Shown here: positions 28,911 through 36,720 of the stretch, one piece after another
Numbering within the stretch: position 1 is the stretch's first letter
How the letters are laid out: every line of letters starts with the position of its first letter
Assembly: GCA_016217925.1 (NCBI GenBank)
Contig: JACRFK010000005.1
Span: 1 to 44,169, forward strand
DNA length: 44,169 bases
Direction of reading: 5' to 3'
Source of the DNA: Candidatus Kaiserbacteria bacterium
GTDB lineage: Bacteria; Patescibacteriota; Minisyncoccia; Phycocordibacterales; UBA2100
Program-made: the position numbers and the translations under genes
Notes under the pieces: generated by a model
What the model was told of the DNA's origin: nothing
Database searches by the model: none
What the model saw: the letters and a program-made list of their open reading frames with translations, nothing else

Positions 28911-28985
28911 AAGCGGCGGGCAGAATTTTGCCGTCTGCGGGACTTTCGCACAAGGTCCTCGTCGTCAAAATCCCGCCCGCCGCTT
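28911..28985. repeat. 75-bp palindrome at the 3' end of infC
   Basis: 20-base arms AAGCGGCGGGC..ATTTTG (28911-28930) and their near-complement (28966-28985) pair at 18 of 20. The right arm covers the infC stop (28984-28986). GGAC/GTCC pairs inside. It could act as an intercistronic structure between infC and rpmI. Confidence 0.55.
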
Positions 28986-29604
28986 ATTCCGCTTGGGGAG
29001 GAGGGGGTTGCTGAAGAACTGCCTTTTCCTGCCTGGGTTGCTTCTGCTGTTGCGGTTTCTTGGACGGGTCGCGCTCAAGGGTGATGGAGAGCCCTTTAGG
29101 GCCCTTTTGGATAGGTTCGGCGACCTTGAAACCCTCCGGAATGACCGCAAGGAATCGTTCGAGGCGCTCTTTGAGGAACTCGAATTCCATGTATTTGTAG
29201 CGTCCCCACAAAAAGAGGTCCACCTTTACGCGGTGGCCTTCTTTGAGCCACTCGGCGGCCTTGCCGGCCTTGATTTGCATGTCGCGCTCCGAGGTGCCGA
29301 TCTTCACCTGCGTTATCTTGGTCTCCGTCACATGCGCTTTGGATTTTATCTCCTTGTCTTTTTTCTTTTGCTCGTATTTGAATTTACCGTAGTCGGTAAT
29401 TTTGCACACTGGCGGCTGCGCGTTGGGTGATACTTCGATGAGGTCGAGTCCGAGCTCAGCCGCCTTTGCGAGTGCCTCGCGGATAGGAAGGACGCCGAAA
29501 TTCTCGGCATTGGGGCCGATGACGCGCACTTCAGGGGCCCTGATGCCCTCATTCATGCGCGCGCGCTCTTTTTCAGCCTGCGATGTGTATTTGGTGAATC
29601 CCAT
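28984..29604 (-). CDS. infC: Translation initiation factor IF-3 with a Pro/Gln-rich tail
   Basis: 206 residues (usual ~180). N-domain MNEGIRAPEVRVIGPNAENFGVLPIREALAKAAELGLDLIEVSPNAQPPVCKITDYGKFKYEQ (about 17-79), linker, then C-domain HVTETKITQVKIGTSERDMQIKAGKAAEWLKEGHRVKV. The last ~25 residues are Q/P-rich (PSKKPQQQKQPRQ...), an extension. The ATG at 29604 directly follows the CTAACGGG arm of palindrome element 3, a position where E. coli uses a rare AUU start for autoregulation. Confidence 0.96.
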   Translation of the reverse strand: MGFTKYTSQAEKERARMNEGIRAPEVRVIGPNAENFGVLPIREALAKAAELGLDLIEVSPNAQPPVCKITDYGKFKYEQKKKDKEIKSKAHVTETKITQVKIGTSERDMQIKAGKAAEWLKEGHRVKVDLFLWGRYKYMEFEFLKERLERFLAVIPEGFKVAEPIQKGPKGLSITLERDPSKKPQQQKQPRQEKAVLQQPPPPQAE

Positions 29605-29727
29605 CCCGTTAGAGGCAGGAAGCTTGCGCTTCCGCGGCGAATTTTGATGTTGTTACAAATTTCATTTTTTAAATGACGTCACCGTATGGTACCACGACGA
29701 ACTTCCGTAGCCTCTAACGGGACCCAT
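29603..29727 (-). repeat. Palindromic element 3 of the ATCCCGTTAGA family, abutting the infC start
   Basis: On the plus strand, ATCCCGTTAGAGGC (29603-29616) pairs with GCCTCTAACGGGA (29710-29722), with GGAAG/CTTCC further in. Read on the minus strand the arm ends CTAACGGG-ATG at the infC start, as at rplB and the kinase. A minus-strand ATG also precedes the outer arm (MGPVRG), echoing MNPVRN. Inside is TCATTT-ttt-AAATGA. Confidence 0.75.
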
Positions 29728-29738
29728 TTGGTCCGCGC

Positions 29739-29767
29739 ATTATGGCATTTCCGGCTTGATGTTTCAA
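29739..29767 (-). promoter_or_regulatory. Promoter of infC-rpmI-rplT
   Basis: On the minus strand, -35 TTGAAA (29762-29767) and -10 CATAAT (29739-29744) with an exact 17-base spacer. Transcription would begin near 29732, so palindrome element 3 would be part of the infC leader RNA. Confidence 0.6.
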
Positions 29768-29774
29768 CCGCGTC

Positions 29775-30986
29775 TCATTCCGAGACGGTACCGCCGGGCG
29801 CTCCCCCGAACGGCCTCAGGTAACTGAGCGCGAGCAGCAGTGTCTTTTTCATCGAATTAAGTATCTGGAGTGCGAACGTATTTTGTCCCCCGACGAACGT
29901 CGGAATGAAATTATTCGCCAAGTCGCCCGACGTGAATGTCTGCGGGACGCTCAGTGATTGAGAGTTGGTGAGAGTACTAGTGGCACCCGACAAAGTTGAA
30001 GTCGGTCTCCGACCGATGAGAGATATCGCATCGTTCGTGTCTGGATTGAGGTCGATAGCGACCGCTTTTCCGATATCTATCGAACCGCTCACCGGATCAG
30101 ACTCCAAGAAGGCGTCGATGAGGTCGAATGCTGATGTGGCGGTCGAAGTGTCCTTGGTATTTTTGTTCGTGTTCGTTGCCGCGTTCGCATTGATGATATC
30201 CGAGACCGACGGTATCTTCGACATATCAGGGGAAACATATGTTTGCGTTGTTGTATTTATCTGGCCCGATATGGTCGGTTGAGTTGGGGTGGGGGGTGTT
30301 GGCTGTGAAGGAAGTGTTGGCTGTGGCGGCATCGGAGGCTGTTGCTGCATGCCGAGTGCCTGGCGGATCTGACCTGATAGCCCACCTGAGCCGCCAGGCG
30401 GTTCGGCGAGCGTGCCATCTCCTTTGTAGTTCGAACACTTGCCGCACTGACCGAATCTCCCGCGCGCATCCTGGAAGTGATTGGGGTCCCACGCGCCGAT
30501 GATATTAATGCCGTAGCCCTGAGAATTCGCGCGCATCCATGAGATTCGTGATGTGTTGTTGAAGTCTACTGCGAGGCCATAATTATGATACGACTGGCAT
30601 GGTCCCGCTTTTGACGCACCACTTTTAACGAGAGCGACTTGCGCCTCAGGTGGTCTATACGCACTGATGATCGTTGGCGGTCCGCCCGGGACGGCTTCCA
30701 TGAATTTCTTTAACTTTTGGGCGAACTCCGCATCAAGACAGGATATGATCGAACCCTTTGATGCATGTTGCCGCAGCCATTCCTTGGCGGATTCCGCCGC
30801 CTGTCCTATGATATCGTCGTCCGGGTTGTAGCAAGCACCTTTCTCTACTCTGCCATTTATTACTGCTGCGTCGGCAGCGGTCGCAGGTCTCGTCCCGGGG
30901 ATTGAAGAACAATCTACTGCCGATGCGGACAGGGGAACAAAGAACGCCAAGAGAAGCGCGAACGTAGTAATCGCTCTTTGTGTCAT
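29775..30986 (-). CDS. Secreted M15-type (VanY-like) peptidase
   Basis: 403 residues. Signal peptide MTQRAITTFALLLAFFVPLSASA. The peptidase core has IISAYRPPEAQ (~131) and the M15 zinc motif QSYHNYGLAVDFN (~151-163; HxxxxxxD) with DPNHFQD (~187). Then a Pro-rich linker (PPMPPQPTLPSQPTPPTP) and a Thr/Asn-rich region; a weak hydrophobic patch near the end. Likely cuts peptidoglycan stem peptides outside the cell. -10 TATACT (plus 30993-30998) is 6 bases before the ATG at 30986, which fixes the start over a Met at 31097. Confidence 0.8.
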   Translation of the reverse strand: MTQRAITTFALLLAFFVPLSASAVDCSSIPGTRPATAADAAVINGRVEKGACYNPDDDIIGQAAESAKEWLRQHASKGSIISCLDAEFAQKLKKFMEAVPGGPPTIISAYRPPEAQVALVKSGASKAGPCQSYHNYGLAVDFNNTSRISWMRANSQGYGINIIGAWDPNHFQDARGRFGQCGKCSNYKGDGTLAEPPGGSGGLSGQIRQALGMQQQPPMPPQPTLPSQPTPPTPTQPTISGQINTTTQTYVSPDMSKIPSVSDIINANAATNTNKNTKDTSTATSAFDLIDAFLESDPVSGSIDIGKAVAIDLNPDTNDAISLIGRRPTSTLSGATSTLTNSQSLSVPQTFTSGDLANNFIPTFVGGQNTFALQILNSMKKTLLLALSYLRPFGGAPGGTVSE

Positions 30987-31042
30987 GTTCGAAGTATACA
31001 GGACGACACTACGTCGTGAGTCAACTGCTGTGGACGCGTTCT

Positions 31043-31639
31043 TCATAATGCCGTTGTAGTTTTCGAAGTCTTGCCCGCGCATGCGTCGTCGGCCCACAGG
31101 CCTTTCTTTTGCTCGCGCGCGCTTTTCTCGGCCGCTTTGAATTCTCTCTGATATTTGTAGGGCAGATTATACGTATATTCGTGTCCATAGCCTTCCGCTA
31201 TCATATATTCATTGAAATTTGCTCCGTCCTTCATGAACACGTATGCAAGTGTGCGTCCGTACTTATCCAACATTCCTTGCGAAGCGTCGTACTCAAGCCG
31301 CACTATTTTGCCAGCGAGCATCTCCCTCGCTTTATCAGACGCCGCTTGGCCGAAGCACTGCACCGGCTTACGCGGGTCGACCGTTTCCGGCGTATCAAGT
31401 CCAATGAGTCGCAAGCGGATGGTCTTCCCCTCTTTCAAAACATCGAGAGTGTCGCCGTCGACGACCTTCACGACCGGATAGATGTTTTGTGGGAGCGCCG
31501 GTGTTGTTGTCGCGTCGGTCATCACCGCGGCGACATCGGCGAGCTGCGATGGCTGAAGAGGAGTGGCATCCTGTGGTTCCAAAACGTAGCCAATAAGCGC
31601 CACGAGAATGGCTGCGATGAGCACCAGCGCTTTTTTCAT
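31043..31639 (-). CDS. Exported thermonuclease (SNase-like)
   Basis: 198 residues. N-terminal membrane or signal segment KKALVLIAAILVALIGYVL; then the SNase fold with VVKVVDGDTLDV (~60), RLRLIGLDTPE (catalytic Arg and Glu, ~73-83) and DKYGRTLAYVF (~127-137, second Arg). Likely cleaves nucleic acids at the cell surface, perhaps to feed on DNA. Start 31639 is fixed by the -10 TATAAT (31646-31651) 6 bases upstream. Divergent to the gene at 31661. Confidence 0.85.
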   Translation of the reverse strand: MKKALVLIAAILVALIGYVLEPQDATPLQPSQLADVAAVMTDATTTPALPQNIYPVVKVVDGDTLDVLKEGKTIRLRLIGLDTPETVDPRKPVQCFGQAASDKAREMLAGKIVRLEYDASQGMLDKYGRTLAYVFMKDGANFNEYMIAEGYGHEYTYNLPYKYQREFKAAEKSAREQKKGLWADDACAGKTSKTTTAL

Positions 31640-31645
31640 GCATGC

Positions 31646-31653
31646 ATTATACT
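31646..31653. promoter_or_regulatory. Overlapping divergent -10 boxes
   Basis: ATTATACT reads as TATAAT on the minus strand (31646-31651) and TATACT on the plus strand (31648-31653). Gaps to the two ATGs are 6 and 7 bases, so both mRNAs are leaderless and the two polymerases compete for the same bases. Confidence 0.65.
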
Positions 31654-31660
31654 GTTGCAT

Positions 31661-32362
31661 ATGAAGCGCGTTATCGGATATATATTCACCCTCCTCATTC
31701 TCGTCGGTATTGCCTATGCCGTCTATCTATTCGCGCCGCGAGCACCTGAGACCTCAATATCATCGAGTACCGGCACGAGTTCCACGATGGAGCAAGGGAC
31801 CGAGATACAGGTTACAGATGTCTACGATTCGACTGCCGCGTACCGCGTCGAAGCGCGTTATCCGCAGTTCGGCATTCCCGCGGCCGACGAGAAAATAAAA
31901 GAGGTCGTGGATAAGACAATCGCCGAGTTCAAGGCTTATCCGACAAACCCACCCGATTCGAGTACGTCGCAAAATGAATTCATCGGCTCCTTCAACTCCG
32001 TTTATGTGGGACCCGATATCGTGAGTGTGGCCCTCTCGTTTTCCGCAGATACGGGTGGTGCGCATCCGAACACGAACATCGTCAGTGTGAGCGTCAACGT
32101 GCGCACCGGCAAGGAGCTTACACTCGACGACGCGCTCGCGCTCATCGGAAAGACGCTGCCACAAGTCACGAACGACTCCCTCGTGCAACTGAGGACGGAG
32201 CTCGGAGCGGATTTGATATTTCCCGATGGGGCGAAGCCGGTGGCTGAGAACTACGGCACCTTTCTCGTGAGCGCAGACAAAGTGACGTTCGTTTTCAACA
32301 ATTATCAGGTTGCCCCGTATTCGGCGGGGCAGCAGCAGGTGTGGTTTAAGCGGGTGAAGTGA
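31661..32362 (+). CDS. Membrane-anchored DUF4163/DUF3298 (RsiV/PdaC-like) protein
   Basis: 233 residues. N-terminal segment VIGYIFTLLILVGIAYAVYLFA anchors it; residues ~45-230 match DUF4163 then DUF3298 (YPQFGIPAADEKIKEVVDKTI; SFSADTGGAHPNTN). Such domains occur in RsiV anti-sigma factors and PdaC deacetylases; no deacetylase core is here. An upstream frame to 31109 is rejected because it crosses the divergent gene. Confidence 0.75.
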   Translation: MKRVIGYIFTLLILVGIAYAVYLFAPRAPETSISSSTGTSSTMEQGTEIQVTDVYDSTAAYRVEARYPQFGIPAADEKIKEVVDKTIAEFKAYPTNPPDSSTSQNEFIGSFNSVYVGPDIVSVALSFSADTGGAHPNTNIVSVSVNVRTGKELTLDDALALIGKTLPQVTNDSLVQLRTELGADLIFPDGAKPVAENYGTFLVSADKVTFVFNNYQVAPYSAGQQQVWFKRVK

Positions 32363-32440
32363 CCTCCGGAAGGTCTCTATCTTGCACTTCTCGGAGAGCG
32401 GTGGGACACTGGAGGTGTTACCCATAACTAACAGCTTTTT

Positions 32441-32953
32441 ATGCCGGAAGGAAATACACCCTCCACGTCGGGCTCGAACAAGATGTGGTACATTATCGGC
32501 GGCATCGTAATCCTCGCGCTTGTGGGCTGGTTCCTTATGCGCGGTGTAGGCTCTCTCACGGGTGTCGACGTCGACCAGGCGGGGAACGGTGCGACGACAT
32601 ACAGCAATGAAGAAGGAAGCGTGACGGTCGGCAGCGGCGCATCGATGCCATCGAATTGGCCGTCGGATGCCCCCGCAAATTATGCAGGCGCTTCAATCGT
32701 TTACTCAGGCACATCGAATCCGCAGACAGGCCAGAGCGGTTCGGCTGTTTCGTACACGGTGCGTGCGTCGGCGACTAGCGTTGCCGATTACTACAAACAA
32801 CAGCTCACTTCGGCAGGCTGGACGATAGAAAGTACCGCCAATATAGCAGGCGCTATGGTCGTTGCTGCGAAGAAAGATACACGCACGATGGGTGTCTACA
32901 TCACCGACACGGCTGATGGCAATGTCACCGTGGTTGCGGGAATAGAGTTGTAA
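32441..32953 (+). CDS. Membrane-anchored extracytoplasmic protein
   Basis: 170 residues. Short N-tail, then membrane segment MWYIIGGIVILALVGWFLM (~14-32). The outer domain has WPSDAPANYAGASIVYSGTS and YYKQQLTSAGWTIESTANI, a pattern I have seen in uncharacterised CPR proteins. Start after a U-run, no Shine-Dalgarno. A strong terminator follows. Confidence 0.65.
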   Translation: MPEGNTPSTSGSNKMWYIIGGIVILALVGWFLMRGVGSLTGVDVDQAGNGATTYSNEEGSVTVGSGASMPSNWPSDAPANYAGASIVYSGTSNPQTGQSGSAVSYTVRASATSVADYYKQQLTSAGWTIESTANIAGAMVVAAKKDTRTMGVYITDTADGNVTVVAGIEL

Positions 32954-32970
32954 TTGATTCGTTCGCACAA

Positions 32971-33003
32971 CAGAAGCCGCCGCGTCAGACGCGGCGGCTT
33001 CTG
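32971..33003. terminator. Strong bidirectional terminator
   Basis: Perfect 15-bp stem CAGAAGCCGCCGCGT-cag-ACGCGGCGGCTTCTG. It ends the plus-strand gene and the minus-strand tmRNA, whose 3' end is 7 bases away. Confidence 0.75.
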
Positions 33004-33009
33004 TATTTG

Positions 33010-33394
33010 TGGAGATGGCGAGAATTGCACTCGCGTCCAGAGAAGAGAATATGAGTGACTCTACACAACGTAGACCATCTTGTGATTTAAGCACCTCATC
33101 TTAAAGATGAACGAAACGATGCGATGCCGAACTCTCTTTCTTTAGATTTTTATCCGGAGTGAGATAAGAATCGAACCCGAATTTTATGACACGCCAACTA
33201 CCTCATCGGACGTCGAGCAGCGGCATGGTCGCTTAGGCTAACGCGTAAGCGAACTGAAGGTCTTTCATCTGAATCGGTGAAAGAACTCCACGTGCAGTTT
33301 TATTTGCACTTAGATTTTGAGGCAGTTGAAAAGGTGCCTCAGCTTTGTTGTGCACAAACATATTCCTATTTCCCTGTCGAAACTGATCATCCCC
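33010..33394 (-). ncRNA. ssrA: tmRNA
   Basis: The 5' end on the minus strand reads GGGGATGATCAGTTTCGACAG, the family start; GGGGATG pairs with the 3' CATCTCC (33011-33017, one G-U). The T-arm is GCGAG-TGCAATT-CTCGC. No CCA is encoded after the discriminator A at 33010. The tag frame runs from resume codon GCA (33307-33305, preceded by TAAGT) to TAA (33235-33233): 24 residues starting ANKTARGVL and ending QFAYALA. It adds degradation tags to stalled proteins with SmpB, encoded just upstream. Confidence 0.9.
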
Positions 33395-33398
33395 CGGG

Positions 33399-33428
33399 GC
33401 TACTTTGCTGTTTCCCGCGCAAAGTAGC
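33399..33428 (-). promoter_or_regulatory. Hairpin between smpB and tmRNA
   Basis: GCTACTTTG/CAAAGTAGC (33399-33428) with outer CCCCG/CGGGG that includes the first bases of tmRNA. It could guide 5' processing of a joint smpB-ssrA transcript. Confidence 0.45.
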
Positions 33429-33448
33429 TTCGGGGAGGGACCAACAGG

Positions 33449-33889
33449 CTATTTTTTCAAGGTTCTTTCTATCTTGCGTTTCTCCTCGCGTGCCCGGATA
33501 GTATGACGCTTATCTTCCTTTTTCTTACCGCGGGCTATCGCGATAGCGAGCTTCAATTTTCGCCCTTTATTATACACCTTAAGGGGCACTACTGTCAACC
33601 CTTTTTCGCCCTCTGCCGAGGCTACATGAGCTATCTGCTTGCGAGAAAGGAGGAGCCGGCGGGTCCGCTCCGGGTCATAGGCCTTTGGGGCATTGGCGGG
33701 CTGCCATGCAGGGATGGTGGCGCCGACGAGGTATGCCTCGCCGCCGCGCGCGACCACGCGCGCGCCCTTCAAAGAGCCGTGTCCGGCCCGCAAAGATTTC
33801 ACCTCAAAGCCGAACAATTCCAAACCCGCCTCGATGGTTTCGAGGATTTCGTAGTCAAATCCGACACGTTTATTCTCGACAATAGTCAT
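33449..33889 (-). CDS. smpB: SsrA-binding protein SmpB
   Basis: 146 residues. VENKRVGFDYEILETIEAGLELFGFEVKSLRAGHGSLKGA (~4-43) is the family core; the tail GKKKEDKRHTIRAREEKRKIERTLKK is the conserved basic helix. It brings tmRNA to stalled ribosomes. Same strand as and just upstream of ssrA. A -10 GATACT (33898-33903) is 8 bases before ATG, so probably leaderless. Confidence 0.96.
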   Translation of the reverse strand: MTIVENKRVGFDYEILETIEAGLELFGFEVKSLRAGHGSLKGARVVARGGEAYLVGATIPAWQPANAPKAYDPERTRRLLLSRKQIAHVASAEGEKGLTVVPLKVYNKGRKLKLAIAIARGKKKEDKRHTIRAREEKRKIERTLKK

Positions 33890-33922
33890 ACGCGCTCAGT
33901 ATCTCACGAAGTGCTGTAATCG

Positions 33923-34465
33923 TCAGTGCGTCTCAAATATCCCGCAGTGCGGGTCGATCTTTATTTTTTTACCGTTCACTTCCAACGATATCCATTGGTG
34001 GATGAAAAATATTGGAAAGAATGTTCTTTTGATGGCCACTTCTCCCTCACTGAAGTCTCCGGTGTTCACCAGGATGGATTTAAGCAGTCTATTCTGAGTA
34101 TGACACCAAAGAAACTGCTTCTTGTTCAGTAGTTCTCTTGTAGAAAAATCACCAAATTGAAAGACGGTCAACAAGCTTCGTATCCTGAAAGCGTCTGTGT
34201 ATCCGGTATACGTTCGTCGCATGTATGCATACGCGTTTCTGGCGGTCTGGAGAGCGTCGGCACCCCGTAGTTTGGACGACAGCTCTACCAATTCCGGATA
34301 CCGTTCAATTCTCGACCTCAGAAAATAGTTTGGATACAAGAAGTAGGGCCAAAGCTTGCAGAACAGTATGTATGTGGCAAAGAGATAAAGAATCGCTACT
34401 GCAAATTCCATATACAATGCAGACACTATACACCGACCCCGGGTTCTTTCATTCGGGGTTTCCAT
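33923..34465 (-). CDS. Membrane protein with a transglutaminase-like domain
   Basis: 180 residues. After a short tail is a hydrophobic segment (MEFAVAILYLFATYILFCKLW, ~19-39). The outer part has the Cys-His-Asp pattern of transglutaminase-like proteins: KKQFLWCHTQNRLL (~120-133, Cys), IHQWISLEVNGKKIKIDPH (~157-175, His and Asp). Start could be 34465 or 34411 (MEF). Divergent and overlapping the ftsH promoter. Likely a cysteine-peptidase fold; target unknown. Confidence 0.6.
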   Translation of the reverse strand: METPNERTRGRCIVSALYMEFAVAILYLFATYILFCKLWPYFLYPNYFLRSRIERYPELVELSSKLRGADALQTARNAYAYMRRTYTGYTDAFRIRSLLTVFQFGDFSTRELLNKKQFLWCHTQNRLLKSILVNTGDFSEGEVAIKRTFFPIFFIHQWISLEVNGKKIKIDPHCGIFETH

Positions 34466-34468
34466 ATG

Positions 34469-34474
34469 TATAAT
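34469..34474 (+). promoter_or_regulatory. -10 box of ftsH
   Basis: TATAAT at 34469-34474, 10 bases before the chosen ATG at 34485, so the leader is ~3 bases or none. No good -35 is seen. Confidence 0.5.
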
Positions 34475-34484
34475 GCGCCTTTGT

Positions 34485-36425
34485 ATGGTTAATCCTGATA
34501 AACAAACACGCAAGCCCCGCGGGGGAGACGAGATGCCGAAGCCCGCAGGGGGCCCTTCGCTGTGGGTGCAGTTGGCGGCGGCCTTTGCCGTTTTTCTCGT
34601 GCTTTCGGTCGGATACTCATATGTCCGCCAATACATTGCTGCACAGGATGAGACAGTGCCGCTCTCGCAAATAGCGCAGGACATCACGGCGGGGACTATC
34701 ACATCGCTCGACGTTGCCGGCGATAAAATAACGGCGACGTACGCGGACAAGTCGACTAAGACCTCCCGCAAGGAAACGGAGAGCTCGCTCACACAGACGC
34801 TCTCCGACTATGGCATCGCTCCGGAAAAGATGGCGGCGGTAAAGATCGAAATAAAAGACGAAGGCGGGGTGCGCTTTTGGGCGCTCACGCTTCTGCCGAT
34901 ACTGGTACCAATCATGTTTCTTTTCGGCGTCATCTGGTACCTCTCGCGGCAGCTCCGCGGCGGCGCCGGCGGCATGCAGGCGTTTTCTTTCGGCAAATCA
35001 ATGGCGCGACTCGTGAATCCTGAAGATGAGGTGCAAAAAGTGACGTTCAAGGATGTCGCCGGCGCAAAGGAAGCGAAGAGTGAGCTTCTTGAAATAGTAG
35101 ACTTCCTCAAGAATCCCAAAAAATTCATACAGATAGGTGCGCGTATTCCGAAAGGCGTACTTCTCATGGGCGCACCGGGTACGGGCAAGACCTTGCTCGC
35201 GCGCGCGGTCGCGGGCGAAGCGGGCGTGCCGTTCTTCTCCATCTCCGGTTCGGAGTTCGTCGAGATGTTCGTCGGCGTGGGTGCATCGCGTGTGCGCGAC
35301 CTCTTCCTCACCGCAAAGAAAGCAGCGCCCGCGATAGTATTTATCGATGAGATCGACGCGGTGGGCCGCGTGCGCGGCACGGGTGTCGGCGGCGGCAACG
35401 ACGAGCGCGAGCAGACGCTCAATCAAATACTCGTCGAGATGGACGGCTTCGAGCCGAATGAAAAGGTCATCGTCATGGCGGCTTCCAACAGGCCTGATGT
35501 GCTTGATCCAGCGCTGTTGCGCCCCGGCCGATTCGACCGGCGCGTCATGATAGACCTGCCGGATCGCAAAGACCGCGAAGAAATCCTCAAGGTGCATGCG
35601 CGCCAGAAGCCGCTCGGTGCAGACGTGAAGCTCGTCGTTATCGCCGAGCGCACGCCTGGATTTAGCGGCGCCGACCTCGCGAGCCTCATGAACGAAGGCG
35701 CCATTCTTGCCGCCCGCGAAAATAGGAAAGAAATTACCCAATACGACCTCATCCGCTCAATAGAGAAAGTGATGCTCGGACCCGAACGCCGCTCGCACGT
35801 GCTCAACAAGAAAGAAAAAGAGATAACTGCGTATCACGAAGCGGGGCACGCGCTCGTCGCTTCGGTCTTGCCGTATGCCGACCCCGTGCACAAAATCTCC
35901 ATCATCTCGCGCGGACGTGCGGCGGGCTACACGCTCAAGCTGCCTTTCGAAGACCGCAAAATGCAGTCGCGCAAAGAATTCTTGGACGACATCGCGGTAT
36001 CGCTCGGCGGCTTCGTCGCGGAGAAAATGATATTCGACGACGTGACGACAGGCGCTTCGAACGACCTGCAGGTCCTCTCCGCTCTCGCGCGCAACATGGT
36101 TGCCCGCTACGGCATGTCAGACAAAATGGGCCCCATCGCCTTTGCGGCGTCAGCCCAGCGTGCGATATTCGGCGAAGGCGTCGAGAACGACCAGTCCTCG
36201 CAAGTCGTCGTCGCGGAGATTGATGCGGAGGTGAAGAAAATAATTTTGGCTGCACACAAAAAAGCGGAAGGCGTCCTCACAAAGAACCGCGCGGCACTCG
36301 ACGCCATCGCGCAGAAATTAGTGGAAGTGGAGACCCTCGAGCGCGCGGAATTTGAAAATATCCTGATAGCGAACGGCATCACACCCAAGAAAAAGGAGGA
36401 TATAGAACACGCCCCGTTGGCCTGA
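34485..36425 (+). CDS. ftsH: ATP-dependent zinc metalloprotease FtsH
   Basis: 646 residues. Two membrane segments ([21 protein letters not shown], ~27-47; [22 protein letters not shown], ~131-152) enclose a short periplasmic loop. AAA: Walker [15 protein letters not shown] (~226-239), Walker [11 protein letters not shown] (~285-294), [15 protein letters not shown]. Protease: HEAGH (~451-455) with a third metal Asp later. Degrades membrane proteins. ATG 34485 is chosen; an in-frame ATG at 34473 lies inside the -10 region. Confidence 0.96.
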   Translation: MVNPDKQTRKPRGGDEMPKPAGGPSLWVQLAAAFAVFLVLSVGYSYVRQYIAAQDETVPLSQIAQDITAGTITSLDVAGDKITATYADKSTKTSRKETESSLTQTLSDYGIAPEKMAAVKIEIKDEGGVRFWALTLLPILVPIMFLFGVIWYLSRQLRGGAGGMQAFSFGKSMARLVNPEDEVQKVTFKDVAGAKEAKSELLEIVDFLKNPKKFIQIGARIPKGVLLMGAPGTGKTLLARAVAGEAGVPFFSISGSEFVEMFVGVGASRVRDLFLTAKKAAPAIVFIDEIDAVGRVRGTGVGGGNDEREQTLNQILVEMDGFEPNEKVIVMAASNRPDVLDPALLRPGRFDRRVMIDLPDRKDREEILKVHARQKPLGADVKLVVIAERTPGFSGADLASLMNEGAILAARENRKEITQYDLIRSIEKVMLGPERRSHVLNKKEKEITAYHEAGHALVASVLPYADPVHKISIISRGRAAGYTLKLPFEDRKMQSRKEFLDDIAVSLGGFVAEKMIFDDVTTGASNDLQVLSALARNMVARYGMSDKMGPIAFAASAQRAIFGEGVENDQSSQVVVAEIDAEVKKIILAAHKKAEGVLTKNRAALDAIAQKLVEVETLERAEFENILIANGITPKKKEDIEHAPLA

Positions 36426-36470
36426 TAGCAAGCACCCGCGAACGGATGCCGCTCGCGGGACGATAGAGAC

Positions 36471-36662
36471 TCATAGGCGCGCCCCGTGGTCCTCTGGGAC
36501 GACGGGAAGCGAAGCCTCGACGAGGTAGTAGAAGCAGATAATGCCGGCGATGATAAGCAGTGTCAGCAAAAGCAGACCTAGCAGCTTTTGCCATATCGGC
36601 ACGTATTTTGCCCTCGCATGACTTTCGTCATGTGCATCAAGCAACGCCTTTGTTGTGGCCAT
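36471..36662 (-). CDS. Small single-pass membrane protein
   Basis: 63 residues. Polar start (LLDAHDESHARAKYVP), one membrane helix (LLGLLLLTLLIIAGIICFYYLV, ~28-49), short tail. No family known. Converges with ftsH. Hydrophobic segment with flanking charges supports coding, but no clear promoter is seen. Confidence 0.5.
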   Translation of the reverse strand: MATTKALLDAHDESHARAKYVPIWQKLLGLLLLTLLIIAGIICFYYLVEASLPVVPEDHGARL

Positions 36663-36720
36663 GAATACCCCCGTGATTGAACCGGGTCATACTGTAGCCG
36701 TACTTCGACGGCGCGTCAAT

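Noticed and set aside
28720-29430. 241-codon plus-strand frame across infC-rpmI
   Set aside because: Antisense shadow of IF-3 and bL35.
31109-31660. N-terminal extension of the DUF3298 protein
   Set aside because: Runs antisense through the thermonuclease; signal-anchor and -10 box support ATG 31661.
34466-34792. Longer start for the transglutaminase-like protein
   Set aside because: Would cross the ftsH N-terminus; low-complexity antisense sequence.
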